DNA of 64,000 bases, taken from Mycobacterium sp. SM1. Its GTDB lineage: Bacteria > Actinomycetota > Actinomycetes > Mycobacteriales > Mycobacteriaceae. The position numbers were made by a program, and so were the translations under genes. Where the stretch lies: NCBI RefSeq assembly GCF_018361265.1, contig NZ_JAFLNH010000004.1:124001-188000 (forward strand), read 5' to 3'. Below, in pieces: positions 15,541 to 24,227 of the stretch (positions are counted from its first letter, which is position 1; every line of letters begins with the position of its first letter). The notes beneath the pieces were generated by a model, which was not told the origin of the DNA, did not search any database, and saw only the letters and a list, made by a program, of their open reading frames with translations.

Positions 15541-16458
15541 ATGTCGAGGGCGGACATCGCGGTGTCGCTCGCCCTGTGCGCCGCGCTGGCTGCGGCGATC
15601 GGCTCGGTGATCCGTCAGCGCTGCGCACAGGAGATCACCGAGAGACCGGTCGGCCCGCTGGCTTTGTTCACCATGCTGTTGCGGGACACCCGATGGTGGC
15701 TGGGCGGCACGGGGGACATCGCCAGTTATGGCTTGCTGGCCGCGGCCCTCGACAAGGGCTCGGTGATGCTGGTGATGGCGCTGCAGGTGACGGCACTGCT
15801 CTTCGCCCTTCCGATCTATGCGCGGATAACGCGTCACCGGATAACCCCCCGCGAATGGCTGTGGGCGGTCCTGCTGGCCGCGGCGTTGGCCGTCGTGGTC
15901 GCGGTGGGGCAGCCAAAGGCCGGCACCTCGCACGGCTCGCTGGAACGCTGGATTGTGGTGGCCGCCGTGATGGGCCCGCTACTGGGGCTTTGCGTGCTGG
16001 GCGCCCGCATCTGGGCGGACCGTCCGGCTGCGGCGGTGCTGCTGGCGGCGGTGTCGGGTTCGTCGTTGGCGCTGTTCGCGGTGTTGACCAAGGGCCTTGT
16101 CGAGGCGGTCGAGCACGGTGCCCTCCGCGTGCTGCATAGCGCGGAGCTGTACGCCTGGCTGCTGGCCGGGCTGGCCGGGATGATCTACCAGCAGTCGGCG
16201 TTTCGCGCCGGCGCGCTGACCGCGTCTCTGCCGACGATGACGGTGGCCAAGCCGGTGGTGGCCTCGGTGCTCGGGATCACCGTGCTTGGTGAGACCCTGA
16301 ACGCTGACGGCGCGGAGTGGTTTGCGCTGGTGGTGGCGGCGGTGGTGGTGATCGTCGCCACGATCGCCCTGGCCCGCGGGGAGGCCGCGACGATGGCGGC
16401 CGGCGCCGGGCGCGACGTGAAAATCGCCCACCGGCCCGCCGCGCCGTCGCAACCCTGA
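15541..16458 (+). CDS. DMT (EamA-like) membrane transporter, copy 1
   Basis: The 305-aa protein has about ten hydrophobic segments arranged as two repeats. It starts SRADIAVSLALCAALAAAIGS with RQRCAQEIT just after, and carries the conserved second-half segment YQQSAFRAGALTASLPTMTVAKPVV. ATG 15541 is chosen because GAGGAGGTCA just upstream is also found before copy 2 and the two proteins align from here. An earlier in-frame start at 15394 would cover the pseudogene edge. The substrate is unknown. Similar to the product of the next gene over its whole length, so a tandem duplication. Confidence 0.85.
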   Translation: MSRADIAVSLALCAALAAAIGSVIRQRCAQEITERPVGPLALFTMLLRDTRWWLGGTGDIASYGLLAAALDKGSVMLVMALQVTALLFALPIYARITRHRITPREWLWAVLLAAALAVVVAVGQPKAGTSHGSLERWIVVAAVMGPLLGLCVLGARIWADRPAAAVLLAAVSGSSLALFAVLTKGLVEAVEHGALRVLHSAELYAWLLAGLAGMIYQQSAFRAGALTASLPTMTVAKPVVASVLGITVLGETLNADGAEWFALVVAAVVVIVATIALARGEAATMAAGAGRDVKIAHRPAAPSQP

Positions 16459-16475
16459 CCCGGCCGGCTGTCAGG

Positions 16476-16495
16476 ATTGACCATTATTGACCATT
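16476..16495. repeat. 10-bp tandem duplication
   Basis: ATTGACCATT occurs twice head to tail in the gap between the two transporter genes. Confidence 0.92.
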
Positions 16496-16620
16496 GGATG
16501 TCCGGGGGCGCTTGAAGGTCCGCGGGACGCGCGGGGATTCGCGGGGCGCGTGGGGGACGGGGAGAGCCGGTGCGCTGGCAGGCGGCGGCCATGGCTGGCG
16601 CATAGACGAGGAGGTCAACA

Positions 16621-17523
16621 GTGGCGAAAGCGGATATTGCGGTACTGCTCGCCTTGAGCGCTGCGCTGGTCTCCGCGGCCGGCTCGGTGATCCGTCAGCG
16701 CTCCGCGCAAGAGATCACCGACCAGCCCGTCGGCCCGTGGACACTGTTCCTCCTTTCGCTGCGCGACGGGCGGTGGTGGCTGGGCGGGGCCGCGGCCGTG
16801 GCGAATTACAGCTTGCAGGCAGCCGCGCTGAGTCTCGGGTCGGTGATCCTGGTGACGGCGTTGCAGGTGACGGTGCTGTTGTTTGCGCTGCCAATCAATG
16901 CGCGCCTGACCCGCCACCGGGTCACCCCCCGGGAGTGGATGTGGGCGGTGTTGCTGGCCGGTGCGGTGGCGACGGTGATCACGGTCGGCGACCCCACGCA
17001 GGGCCAGCAGCGGGCTTCGCTGGGCACCTGGATGGCCGTCGCCGCGGTGATGGGCCCGGCGTTGCTGCTGTGCGCGCTGGGCGCACGGATCTGGTCGGGA
17101 GCGGTGGCGGCGGTCTTGCTGGCAGTGGTGGCCGGCTCGTCGTTGGCGCTGTTCGCGGTGCTGACTAAGGGAGTTGTCGAAGCGGGTGAAGGCGGCGCCG
17201 GAGCCCTGCTGCGCGCACCCGAGCTGTATGCCTGGCTGGCCATGGCGCTGGCCGGGATGGTGTTTCAGCAGGCGGCGTTTCGCGCCGGCGCCCTGACCGC
17301 GTCGTTGCCGACCATGACGATGGCCAAGCCGGTCGTGGCGTGGATCCTGGGAATCACCGTGCTGCATGAGACCCTGCGCGCCGACGGCCCGGAGGTTTTC
17401 GCGCTGGCGGCGGCGGTGACCGTGGTGATCGTGGCGACCGCGGCCCTAGCCCGTGGCGAAGCCGCCGCGATGGAGGCCCGTGCGACTGCCATACCGGTCG
17501 AGGCGCGGCGGGTCACCGCGTAA
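16621..17523 (+). CDS. DMT (EamA-like) membrane transporter, copy 2 (Rv2729c type)
   Basis: The 300-aa relative of the upstream gene starts AKADIAVLLALSAALVSAAGS and shares RQRSAQEIT and FRAGALTASLPTMTMAKPVV with it. GTG 16621 follows GAGGAGGTCAACA. It has about ten predicted membrane helices. It is probably the ancestral copy, because Rv2729c occupies this position next to Rv2728c in M. tuberculosis. The tail (about residues 275-300) is polar and cytoplasmic. No substrate is inferred. Confidence 0.86.
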   Translation: MAKADIAVLLALSAALVSAAGSVIRQRSAQEITDQPVGPWTLFLLSLRDGRWWLGGAAAVANYSLQAAALSLGSVILVTALQVTVLLFALPINARLTRHRVTPREWMWAVLLAGAVATVITVGDPTQGQQRASLGTWMAVAAVMGPALLLCALGARIWSGAVAAVLLAVVAGSSLALFAVLTKGVVEAGEGGAGALLRAPELYAWLAMALAGMVFQQAAFRAGALTASLPTMTMAKPVVAWILGITVLHETLRADGPEVFALAAAVTVVIVATAALARGEAAAMEARATAIPVEARRVTA

Positions 17524-17527
17524 CGAC

Positions 17528-17545
17528 GCTAGTTTGGCTAGTTTG
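17528..17545. repeat. 9-bp tandem duplication
   Basis: GCTAGTTTG occurs twice head to tail just upstream of the 17551 gene start. Confidence 0.9.
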
Positions 17546-17550
17546 GTGGC

Positions 17551-18246
17551 GTGTTAGCCGCCATCGCGATTGTCCCCTCCGCCCCGGTGCTGGTTCCCGA
17601 ACTGGCCGGTGCCGCCGCTGCCGAACTGGCGGAGGCGCGGGCGGCGGTGATCGCGGCGGCCGCGTCGTTGCCGCCGCGCTGGATTGTGATCGGTGCGGGC
17701 CGCGCGGACGGCGCATGGCGCCCGGAAACCGCCGGCACCTTCGCCGGTTTCGGGGCCGACCTGCGGGTACGGCTCTCGCCACCGGCCGGTGAGCAAGCCG
17801 AGCAACTGGCCGAATTGCCGCTGTGCGCGCTCTTTGCCGCCTGGGCGCGGGGTCAGGCCCGGCCCGAGGCAAGCGCCGAGGTCCGGGTCTACGCCGGTAC
17901 CCATGGTGCCGACGCCGCGCTGGCGCGGGGCAGGCAGCTGCGTACCGAGATTGACCAGTCGGCCGAGCCGACCGGTGTGCTAGTTGTGGCCGACGGCGTG
18001 ACCACCCTCACACCAACCGCACCCGGGGGCTACGAACCCCGCGACGCCGGCGTTCAGCGGGCCCTGGATGACGCGTTGGCCTGCGGTGACATCGCCGCCT
18101 TGAGCCGGCTGCCCGAGCAGGTCGTCGGCCGGGTGGCATTTCAGGTGTTGGCGGGCCTGGCCGAGCCGGCGCCACGATCCACCAAGGAGCTCTACCGCGG
18201 CGCGCCCTACGGCGTGGGCTACTTCGCTGGCGTGTGGCAGCCGTGA
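17551..18246 (+). CDS. LigB-like (class III extradiol dioxygenase fold) protein, Rv2728c type
   Basis: The 231-aa Ala-rich protein begins AAIAIVPSAPVLVPELAG, the N-terminal strand and loop of class III extradiol dioxygenase-like folds. It also has WIVIGAGRADGAW, VLVVADGVTTLTPTAPGGY and the C-terminal YRGAPYGVGYFAGVW. The metal-binding His pair of active LigB enzymes is not evident at the start, so enzymatic activity is doubtful. GTG 17551 is the start. The miaA ATG follows within two bases of its stop, so it is probably in one operon with miaA and dapF. Confidence 0.8.
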   Translation: MLAAIAIVPSAPVLVPELAGAAAAELAEARAAVIAAAASLPPRWIVIGAGRADGAWRPETAGTFAGFGADLRVRLSPPAGEQAEQLAELPLCALFAAWARGQARPEASAEVRVYAGTHGADAALARGRQLRTEIDQSAEPTGVLVVADGVTTLTPTAPGGYEPRDAGVQRALDDALACGDIAALSRLPEQVVGRVAFQVLAGLAEPAPRSTKELYRGAPYGVGYFAGVWQP

Positions 18247-18247
18247 C

Positions 18248-19192
18248 ATGCCTGCCGTGAGACCACTGGTGATCACCGGTCCCACCGGCACCGGCAAGTC
18301 GCAGCTGGCGCTTGACGTCGCCGAGCGTCTCAGCGGTGAGACCAGCGCGGAAATCGTCAACGCCGACGCGATGCAGCTCTACCGGGGCATGGACATCGGC
18401 ACCGCGAAGCTGCCGCTGGCCCACCGGCGCGGCATTCCCCATCACCAGCTGGACGTCCTTGATGTCAGCGAAACGGCAAGCGTTGCACGCTATCAGCAAC
18501 AGGCCGGCGCCGACGTCGAAGCAATCGTCGCCCGCGGATCGGTACCGATCGTGGTGGGGGGCTCGATGCTCTACGTCCAATCGCTGCTCGACGACTGGTC
18601 CTTTCCGGCGACCGATCGGCAAGTCCGGGCCAAATGGGAGCAACGACTCGCCGCGGTTGGCGCCCCTAGGCTGCACAGCGAGCTAGCGGAGCGTGATCCG
18701 GCGGCGGCCGCCTGCATCCAGCCGACCGACGGTCGCCGCATTGTGCGCGCACTGGAGGTCGTGGAGCTTACCGGGCAGCCGTTCGCCGCGTCGGCGCCGA
18801 GCATCGGCGCACCGCGCTGGGGTGCTGTGATCGTCGGATTAGATTGCGACACCGAGCTTCTCGATGACCGTTTGGCTCGCCGCACCGACGCTATGTTCGC
18901 TCAGGGTCTTGTCGACGAGGTGATCACGCTGCTCGGCCGGGGACTGCGCGAGGGTGTCACGGCCTCCCGGGCCTTGGGCTACGCGCAGGTTATCGCGGCG
19001 CTGGACGCCGGTGGGGGAGTCGACAGGCTGGAGGAGGCGCGCCAAAAGACCTATATCGGTACCCGCCGCTACGTGCGCCGTCAGCGGTCATGGTTGCGCC
19101 GCGACCACCGCATCCACTGGCTCGATGCGACCTCGGCCCACCTCGTCGAGGACACGTTACGGGTGTGGCGGCACGTATCGTTGAGCAGGTGA
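18248..19192 (+). CDS. miaA: tRNA dimethylallyltransferase MiaA
   Basis: MiaA transfers dimethylallyl to A37 of tRNAs, making the substrate of MiaB. The 314-aa protein has the P-loop GPTGTGKS (residues 10-17), the substrate motif NADAMQLYRGMDIGTAK with the catalytic Asp, VVGGSMLYVQSLLDDW, and the C-terminal RRYVRRQRSWLRR anticodon-arm contacts. The start follows the preceding stop by one base, and its stop overlaps the dapF start as GTGA. This implies a coupled operon. Confidence 0.96.
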   Translation: MPAVRPLVITGPTGTGKSQLALDVAERLSGETSAEIVNADAMQLYRGMDIGTAKLPLAHRRGIPHHQLDVLDVSETASVARYQQQAGADVEAIVARGSVPIVVGGSMLYVQSLLDDWSFPATDRQVRAKWEQRLAAVGAPRLHSELAERDPAAAACIQPTDGRRIVRALEVVELTGQPFAASAPSIGAPRWGAVIVGLDCDTELLDDRLARRTDAMFAQGLVDEVITLLGRGLREGVTASRALGYAQVIAALDAGGGVDRLEEARQKTYIGTRRYVRRQRSWLRRDHRIHWLDATSAHLVEDTLRVWRHVSLSR

Positions 19193-20058
19193 TCTTCGCC
19201 AAGGGCCATGGCACGCAGAACGATTTCGTGCTTGTGGTCGATCTGGGCGCCGAATTGACGCTGACACCTGCGGTGGTGGCCGCGGTTTGTGACCGGCGAC
19301 GCGGGCTGGGTGCCGACGGTCTGCTGCGGGTGACGACGGCGCGTGCGGCGCTGACCGCCGGGGCGCTGGAGCGCCTGCCCGACGGGGTCGGCGCGACCGA
19401 CTGGTACCTGGACTATCGCAATGCCGACGGCTCGGTCGCTCAGATGTGCGGCAACGGCGCGCGGGTGTTCGCGCACTACCTACGTGCCGCGGGGTTGGAG
19501 ACCCGTGACCGGTTCACGATTGGGTCCCTGGCGGGCCCCCGGCCGATCACCGTGCACCGCGCCGATGCCACCACCGCCGACGTCACCGTCGACATGGGCA
19601 AGGCCCAGCTGCTGGGCACGGGGCAGGCCACCATCGCCGGCCGGCGGTTCAGCGGTGTGGCGGTCGACGTGGGCAACCCGCACCTGGCGTGCGTGGATCC
19701 GCGGCTGACCGTGGAGGCGCTGGCGGCGTTGGAGGTGGCGCCGGTGGCCTATGACCGGGCGCGTTTTCCCGACGGGGTCAACGTGGAAATCCTCACCGCC
19801 GCGTCCGGCGGGGCGGTGTCGATGCGGGTGCACGAACGAGGCGTCGGTGAAACGCGCTCCTGCGGCACGGGCACCGTCGCCGCCGCGGTGGCCGCACTGG
19901 CCCACGGCGGCGCCGACACCGGAACGCTTACCGTGCGGGTGCCCGGCGGGGCGGTTCTCGTCACCATCACCGAAACCACCAGCTACTTGCGCGGGCCGTC
20001 GGTGCTGGTGGCCCGGGGCGAACTCAGCGAGGAATGGTGGCGGGCCCAGCTGCGTTAA
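19189..20058 (+). CDS. dapF: Diaminopimelate epimerase DapF
   Basis: DapF epimerises LL- to meso-diaminopimelate for lysine and peptidoglycan synthesis. The 289-aa protein has the paired catalytic cysteines in QMCGNGARVFAHYL and GETRSCGTGTVAAAV, and begins IFAKGHGTQNDFVL. GTG 19189 overlaps the miaA stop (GTGA) and gives exactly the expected N-terminus. Longer upstream frames only read through miaA. Confidence 0.95.
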   Translation: MIFAKGHGTQNDFVLVVDLGAELTLTPAVVAAVCDRRRGLGADGLLRVTTARAALTAGALERLPDGVGATDWYLDYRNADGSVAQMCGNGARVFAHYLRAAGLETRDRFTIGSLAGPRPITVHRADATTADVTVDMGKAQLLGTGQATIAGRRFSGVAVDVGNPHLACVDPRLTVEALAALEVAPVAYDRARFPDGVNVEILTAASGGAVSMRVHERGVGETRSCGTGTVAAAVAALAHGGADTGTLTVRVPGGAVLVTITETTSYLRGPSVLVARGELSEEWWRAQLR

Positions 20059-20104
20059 TTGTGATGCACAACGCCGACTCGGCGGGCACCATCTGTAATT
20101 GCCA

Positions 20105-21544
20105 ATGACACATCCAGAATTTCCTGATCCCGCTTTACCGCCCACTGCGGGCGAGTTAACGCTCGACGATCGATCGGCGCTGCGCCGTGTCGCGGGCCTG
20201 TCTACCGAACTCGCCGACGTCACGGAGGTCGAGTATCGGCGGCTGCGCCTCGAGCGGGTGGTGCTCGTCGGGGTCTGGACCGATGGCAGCGCCGCAGAAG
20301 CCGAGGCCAGCCTGGCCGAGCTTGCAGCGCTGGCAGAAACGGCCGGCTCACAGGTGCTCGAGGGCTTGATCCAGCGCCGCGACAAGCCCGATCCGGCCAC
20401 CTACATCGGCTCGGGCAAGACCGCCGAGCTGCGCGAGGTGGTGCTGGCCACCGGCGCTGACACCGTGATCTGCGACGGCGAGCTGTCCCCGGCGCAGCTG
20501 ACCGCGCTGGAGAAGGCGGTCAAGGTCAAAGTCATCGACCGCACCGCGCTGATTCTCGACATCTTCGCCCAGCATGCAGTCAGCCGGGAGGGCAAAGCCC
20601 AGGTGTCGCTGGCGCAAATGGAGTACCTGCTGCCGCGGCTTCGCGGATGGGGTGAGTCCATGTCGCGGCAGGCGGGGGGGCGTGCCGGCGGAAGCACCGG
20701 CGGGGTGGGTCTGCGTGGTCCCGGTGAGACCAAGCTCGAGACCGATCGCCGCCGCATCCGCGAGCGGATGGCCAAGCTGCGACGCGAGATCAAGGCCATG
20801 AAGCAGGCCCGCGACACCCAGCGGCGCCGGCGCCTGAGCAGCGAGGTGCCGTCCATCGTGATCGTCGGTTACACCAACTCTGGCAAATCCAGCCTGCTTA
20901 ACGCCCTGACCGGGGCGGGGGTCCTGGTGCAGGACGCCCTATTCGCGACCCTGGATCCCACCACTCGCCGGGGAGAGTTTCCCGACGGGCGGCCATTCGT
21001 GCTCACCGACACCGTTGGCTTCGTGCGCCACCTGCCCACCCAGCTGGTCGAGGCGTTCCGCTCCACCCTGGAGGAGGTTGTCGACGCCGACCTGCTGGTC
21101 CATGTCGTCGACGGCTCCGACGCCCACCCGCTGGCGCAGATCAGCGCGGTACGCCAGGTTCTCTCCGAGGTGATCGCCGACCACCACGGCGATCCGGCGC
21201 CGGAGCTGCTGGTGGTCAACAAGGTCGACGCCGCCAGCGATCTGGTGCTGGCCCAGTTGCGTCGGGCCTTGCCGGGCGCGGTGTTCGTCTCCGCGCGCAC
21301 GGGTGAGGGCATTGACGCGTTGCGGCGGCGGATGGCCGAGTTAGCCACGCCGATCGACACCGCGGTCGACGTGGTGATCCCGTATGACCGCGGCGATCTC
21401 GTCTCCCGGGTGCATGCCGACGGCCGCGTCCAGCAAACCGAGCACCGGGACACCGGCACACACATCCGGGCCCGGGTGCCGCTGGCCTTGGCGGCGAGTT
21501 TGCGCGAGTTCGCCGCGGCGCCCGGCCGGGCCTCGACCTCATAG
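20105..21544 (+). CDS. hflX: GTPase HflX
   Basis: HflX is a ribosome-associated GTPase that splits stalled 70S ribosomes under stress. The 479-aa protein has the N-terminal HflX domain with the glycine-rich linker (GGRAGGSTGGVGLRGPGETKLE, residues ~195-216). The GTPase domain follows: G1 GYTNSGKSS, G3 DTVGFVRHLP and G4 NKVD, with a C-terminal domain ending at about 478. ATG 20105 is preferred to TTG 20099. Confidence 0.94.
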   Translation: MTHPEFPDPALPPTAGELTLDDRSALRRVAGLSTELADVTEVEYRRLRLERVVLVGVWTDGSAAEAEASLAELAALAETAGSQVLEGLIQRRDKPDPATYIGSGKTAELREVVLATGADTVICDGELSPAQLTALEKAVKVKVIDRTALILDIFAQHAVSREGKAQVSLAQMEYLLPRLRGWGESMSRQAGGRAGGSTGGVGLRGPGETKLETDRRRIRERMAKLRREIKAMKQARDTQRRRRLSSEVPSIVIVGYTNSGKSSLLNALTGAGVLVQDALFATLDPTTRRGEFPDGRPFVLTDTVGFVRHLPTQLVEAFRSTLEEVVDADLLVHVVDGSDAHPLAQISAVRQVLSEVIADHHGDPAPELLVVNKVDAASDLVLAQLRRALPGAVFVSARTGEGIDALRRRMAELATPIDTAVDVVIPYDRGDLVSRVHADGRVQQTEHRDTGTHIRARVPLALAASLREFAAAPGRASTS

Positions 21545-21555
21545 CCCGGCACCCG

Positions 21556-21573
21556 ACCAACCACCTGGTTGGT
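21556..21573. promoter_or_regulatory. Operator-like inverted repeat upstream of fadE20
   Basis: ACCAACCA-CC-TGGTTGGT is a perfect 8-bp inverted repeat 40 bases upstream of the fadE20 ATG, directly beside TATATCTT, a possible -10 region. The size and symmetry suit a TetR-family operator. The regulator is unknown. Confidence 0.6.
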
Positions 21574-21613
21574 ATATCTTGGGCGCAGCATCCCCGTCTG
21601 CCGGAGGTCGTCC

Positions 21614-22774
21614 ATGAGCGGTGCCGTCAAGTATCAGCGCACGCTGTTTGAGCCCGAGCATGAGCTCTTCCGCGAGTCTTACCGGGCCTTCCTCGATCGT
21701 TATGTCGCGCCGTATCACGAGGACTGGGAAAGGGCGAAAATCGTCGACCGCAATGTGTGGCTCGAGGCCGGTAAGCAGGGATTTCTGGGTATGGCGGTGC
21801 CCGAGGAGTACGGCGGCGGGGGTAATCCCGACTTCCGCTACAACACGATCATCTCTGAGGAGACCACCAAGGGGCGCTACAGCGGAATCGGCTTCGGGCT
21901 GCACAACGACGTGGTCGCGCCCTACCTGCTGCGGCTGGCCACCGAAGAGCAAAAGCGGCGGTGGTTGCCCAAGTTCTGCACCGGGGAATTGATCACCGCG
22001 ATCGCCATGACCGAGCCGGGCGCCGGCAGTGACTTACAGGGCATCAAAACCCGCGCCGTCAAACACGGAGATCATTACCTGCTCAACGGATCAAAGACGT
22101 TCATTACCAACGGAATCAACTCTGACCTGGTGATCGTGGTAGCGCAGACGGACCCGGAAAAAGGGTCTCAGGGCTTCTCGCTGCTGGTCGTCGAACGTGG
22201 GATGACGGGTTTCGACCGCGGCCGTCACCTGGACAAGATCGGCCTGGACGCCCAGGACACCGCAGAACTGTCGTTTACCGACGTCCAGGTTCCCGCCGAG
22301 AATCTCCTCGGCGAGGAGGGCATGGGGTTCATCTACCTGATGCAGAACCTGCCCCAGGAACGTATCGCGATCGCTATCATGGCGGCTGCGGCGATGGAGG
22401 CCGTGCTGGAGCTGACGCTGCAATACGCCAAAGAGCGCAAAGCCTTTGGCCGGCCGATCGGTAGTTTCCAGAACAGCCGGTTCCTGCTGGCCGAACTGGC
22501 CACCGAGGCCACGTTGGTGCGGATCATGGTCGACGAGTTCATCCGGTTGCACCTCGATGGAAAGCTCACCGCAGAGCAGGCGGCGATGGCCAAGTGGTAC
22601 GCGACCGAAAAGCAGGTACACCTGATCGACCGCTGCCTGCAGCTACATGGAGGTTACGGCTATATGCGCGAATATCCTATCGCCCGAGCCTATTTGGACG
22701 CACGTGTGCAGACGATATACGGTGGCACAACCGAGATTATGAAAGAGATCATCGGCCGCAGCCTCGGTGTGTAA
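21614..22774 (+). CDS. fadE20: Acyl-CoA dehydrogenase FadE20
   Basis: This FAD enzyme introduces the first double bond in acyl-CoA beta-oxidation. The 386-aa protein has the full ACAD layout: FEPEHELFRESYRAFL, the AMTEPGAGSDLQGIKT flavin loop, FITNGINSDLVIVVAQTD, and the C-terminal RCLQLHGGYGYMREYPIAR with IYGGTTEIMKEIIGR. ATG 21614 gives the same N-terminus as mycobacterial FadE20. Acyl chain preference is not visible. It converges with the TerC gene, with 7 bases between the stops. Confidence 0.94.
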   Translation: MSGAVKYQRTLFEPEHELFRESYRAFLDRYVAPYHEDWERAKIVDRNVWLEAGKQGFLGMAVPEEYGGGGNPDFRYNTIISEETTKGRYSGIGFGLHNDVVAPYLLRLATEEQKRRWLPKFCTGELITAIAMTEPGAGSDLQGIKTRAVKHGDHYLLNGSKTFITNGINSDLVIVVAQTDPEKGSQGFSLLVVERGMTGFDRGRHLDKIGLDAQDTAELSFTDVQVPAENLLGEEGMGFIYLMQNLPQERIAIAIMAAAAMEAVLELTLQYAKERKAFGRPIGSFQNSRFLLAELATEATLVRIMVDEFIRLHLDGKLTAEQAAMAKWYATEKQVHLIDRCLQLHGGYGYMREYPIARAYLDARVQTIYGGTTEIMKEIIGRSLGV

Positions 22775-22781
22775 CCGGTGT

Positions 22782-24071
22782 TTAACCCGTTCGATGATGT
22801 CGGCTGGGCAGCGGCCCGGGGCGGGCTTCCCCGGCGCTGTTGCCGGGTCCTGGCGGGGCCTCGTTCGCTGGCCGGGGTCGGTTTTGGCCTGGCTGGTTCG
22901 CGTCGTGTAGCTGGTGCGCCTTGCGCAAAAGCTCGACGAGTTCGTCTTCGTTTGGGATTCGCGCCCGGTATTTCATTGGCAGCGCATTGATTTGGCGTTC
23001 TTCGGTGAGCAGCGCAGCGAATGTCTTCTCGCGCTCGGCGGGATCGAGTTCACGGTGCAGGCTGAGATATTCCCGGGCGTGCCGACGGGCTCGAGCGACC
23101 GCATTCTGCGCGCGCCCCCGAGCCGACAGCAATGACGCCCCCGTGGTTAAGACCAGGATGGCGATGATCACCATGAGCGACAGATCGGTGCTCACATCAC
23201 CGACCGGGACCGGCCTACCGTGGTTCATGAACGGAACGTTGTTCTCGTGCAGCGCCTGCAGCAGCAGCTTGATACCGATGAAGCCCAGGATCAGCGCCAG
23301 CCCATAGGACAGGTAGACGAGCCGGTCCAGCAGGCCGTCGATCAGGAAATACAACTGACGCAGACCCAACAGCGATAACGCGGTGGCGGTGAACATCAGG
23401 TAGATGTTTCGGGTAAGGCCAAACAGCGCAGGAATCGAGTCGAATGCGAACAATAGGTCGGTGCCGCCCACCGCGATCATGGCGAGCAGCATCGGGGTCA
23501 TCACCGATTTGCCGTTCTCGGCGGTGAACAGTCGATCGCCGTCGTAGCTGGCGGAAGTCCGCAAAAAGCGGGTGGCCAGACGGATGACCACACTGTCGGC
23601 CGTGCGCCGCTCCGAGTCCTCGGGCCTGGCGAGATTGTCGGCCGTCATCAACAAGACCAGGCCGAACAGGTAAAACGCCCAGTTGACAATCCTGATGAGC
23701 GCGGCACCGGCGAAGATGAATCCGGTGCGCGCGATGAGCGCGAACGTAACGCCGAACAGCAACACTTTTTGCTGAGCAACCCGGGGGACCGTGAACCGGC
23801 CCATGAGAACCAAAAAGACAAACAAATTGTCCACCGATAAGGCCTCGTTGCTGAGGTAGCAGGCGAAATACTGGACGCCCATCGTGGCGTCGCCGACGAT
23901 GACGACTCCGATCCCAAAAACCGCCGCGATGCCGATATAGATTGCCGACCAGATCGCGGCGTCGCGTAACGTCGGCAGGTGTGTCTTGCGGATGTGGAAG
24001 ACGTAATCCACCAGCACCAACCCGAGGATTGCCGCGACCGTCAGCGCCCAGACCAGTGTGGAAGCACCCAT
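22782..24071 (-). CDS. TerC/Alx-family membrane protein
   Basis: TerC proteins are integral membrane proteins linked to metal (often manganese) efflux or membrane protein metalation. This 429-aa protein has about eight hydrophobic segments, the signature ACYLSNEALSVDNLFVFLVLMGRF and GGTDLLFAFDSIPALFGL with the conserved acidic residues, and a long charged C-terminal tail. ATG 24071 (MGASTLVWAL) is used because it starts the first helix. The start at 24131 adds a polar leader not typical of the family. No yybP-ykoY manganese riboswitch pattern was seen upstream. Equivalent to Rv2723. Confidence 0.9.
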   Translation of the reverse strand: MGASTLVWALTVAAILGLVLVDYVFHIRKTHLPTLRDAAIWSAIYIGIAAVFGIGVVIVGDATMGVQYFACYLSNEALSVDNLFVFLVLMGRFTVPRVAQQKVLLFGVTFALIARTGFIFAGAALIRIVNWAFYLFGLVLLMTADNLARPEDSERRTADSVVIRLATRFLRTSASYDGDRLFTAENGKSVMTPMLLAMIAVGGTDLLFAFDSIPALFGLTRNIYLMFTATALSLLGLRQLYFLIDGLLDRLVYLSYGLALILGFIGIKLLLQALHENNVPFMNHGRPVPVGDVSTDLSLMVIIAILVLTTGASLLSARGRAQNAVARARRHAREYLSLHRELDPAEREKTFAALLTEERQINALPMKYRARIPNEDELVELLRKAHQLHDANQPGQNRPRPANEAPPGPGNSAGEARPGPLPSRHHRTG

Positions 24072-24227
24072 GTCAGCTGTATTGCCTCTCCTGGCGCGTG
24101 GTGAGCTGCTGTCTTCGGCACGGTAACGCACCCGTCACCGCGGAGGTAGCGCGATCGCCGGCAACACGGGCGCGGGGCGGCATCATTTCCACATCGGTCG
24201 GGTCACCACTTTCGTAATGTCTGGGAT

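Noticed and set aside
22775..22840. Terminator between fadE20 and the TerC gene
   Set aside because: GC-rich sequence gives only weak imperfect pairing; not distinct from background.
24072..24227. Possible manganese (yybP-ykoY) riboswitch before the TerC gene
   Set aside because: The leader lacks the conserved paired loops and GGGGAG core, as far as can be judged by eye.
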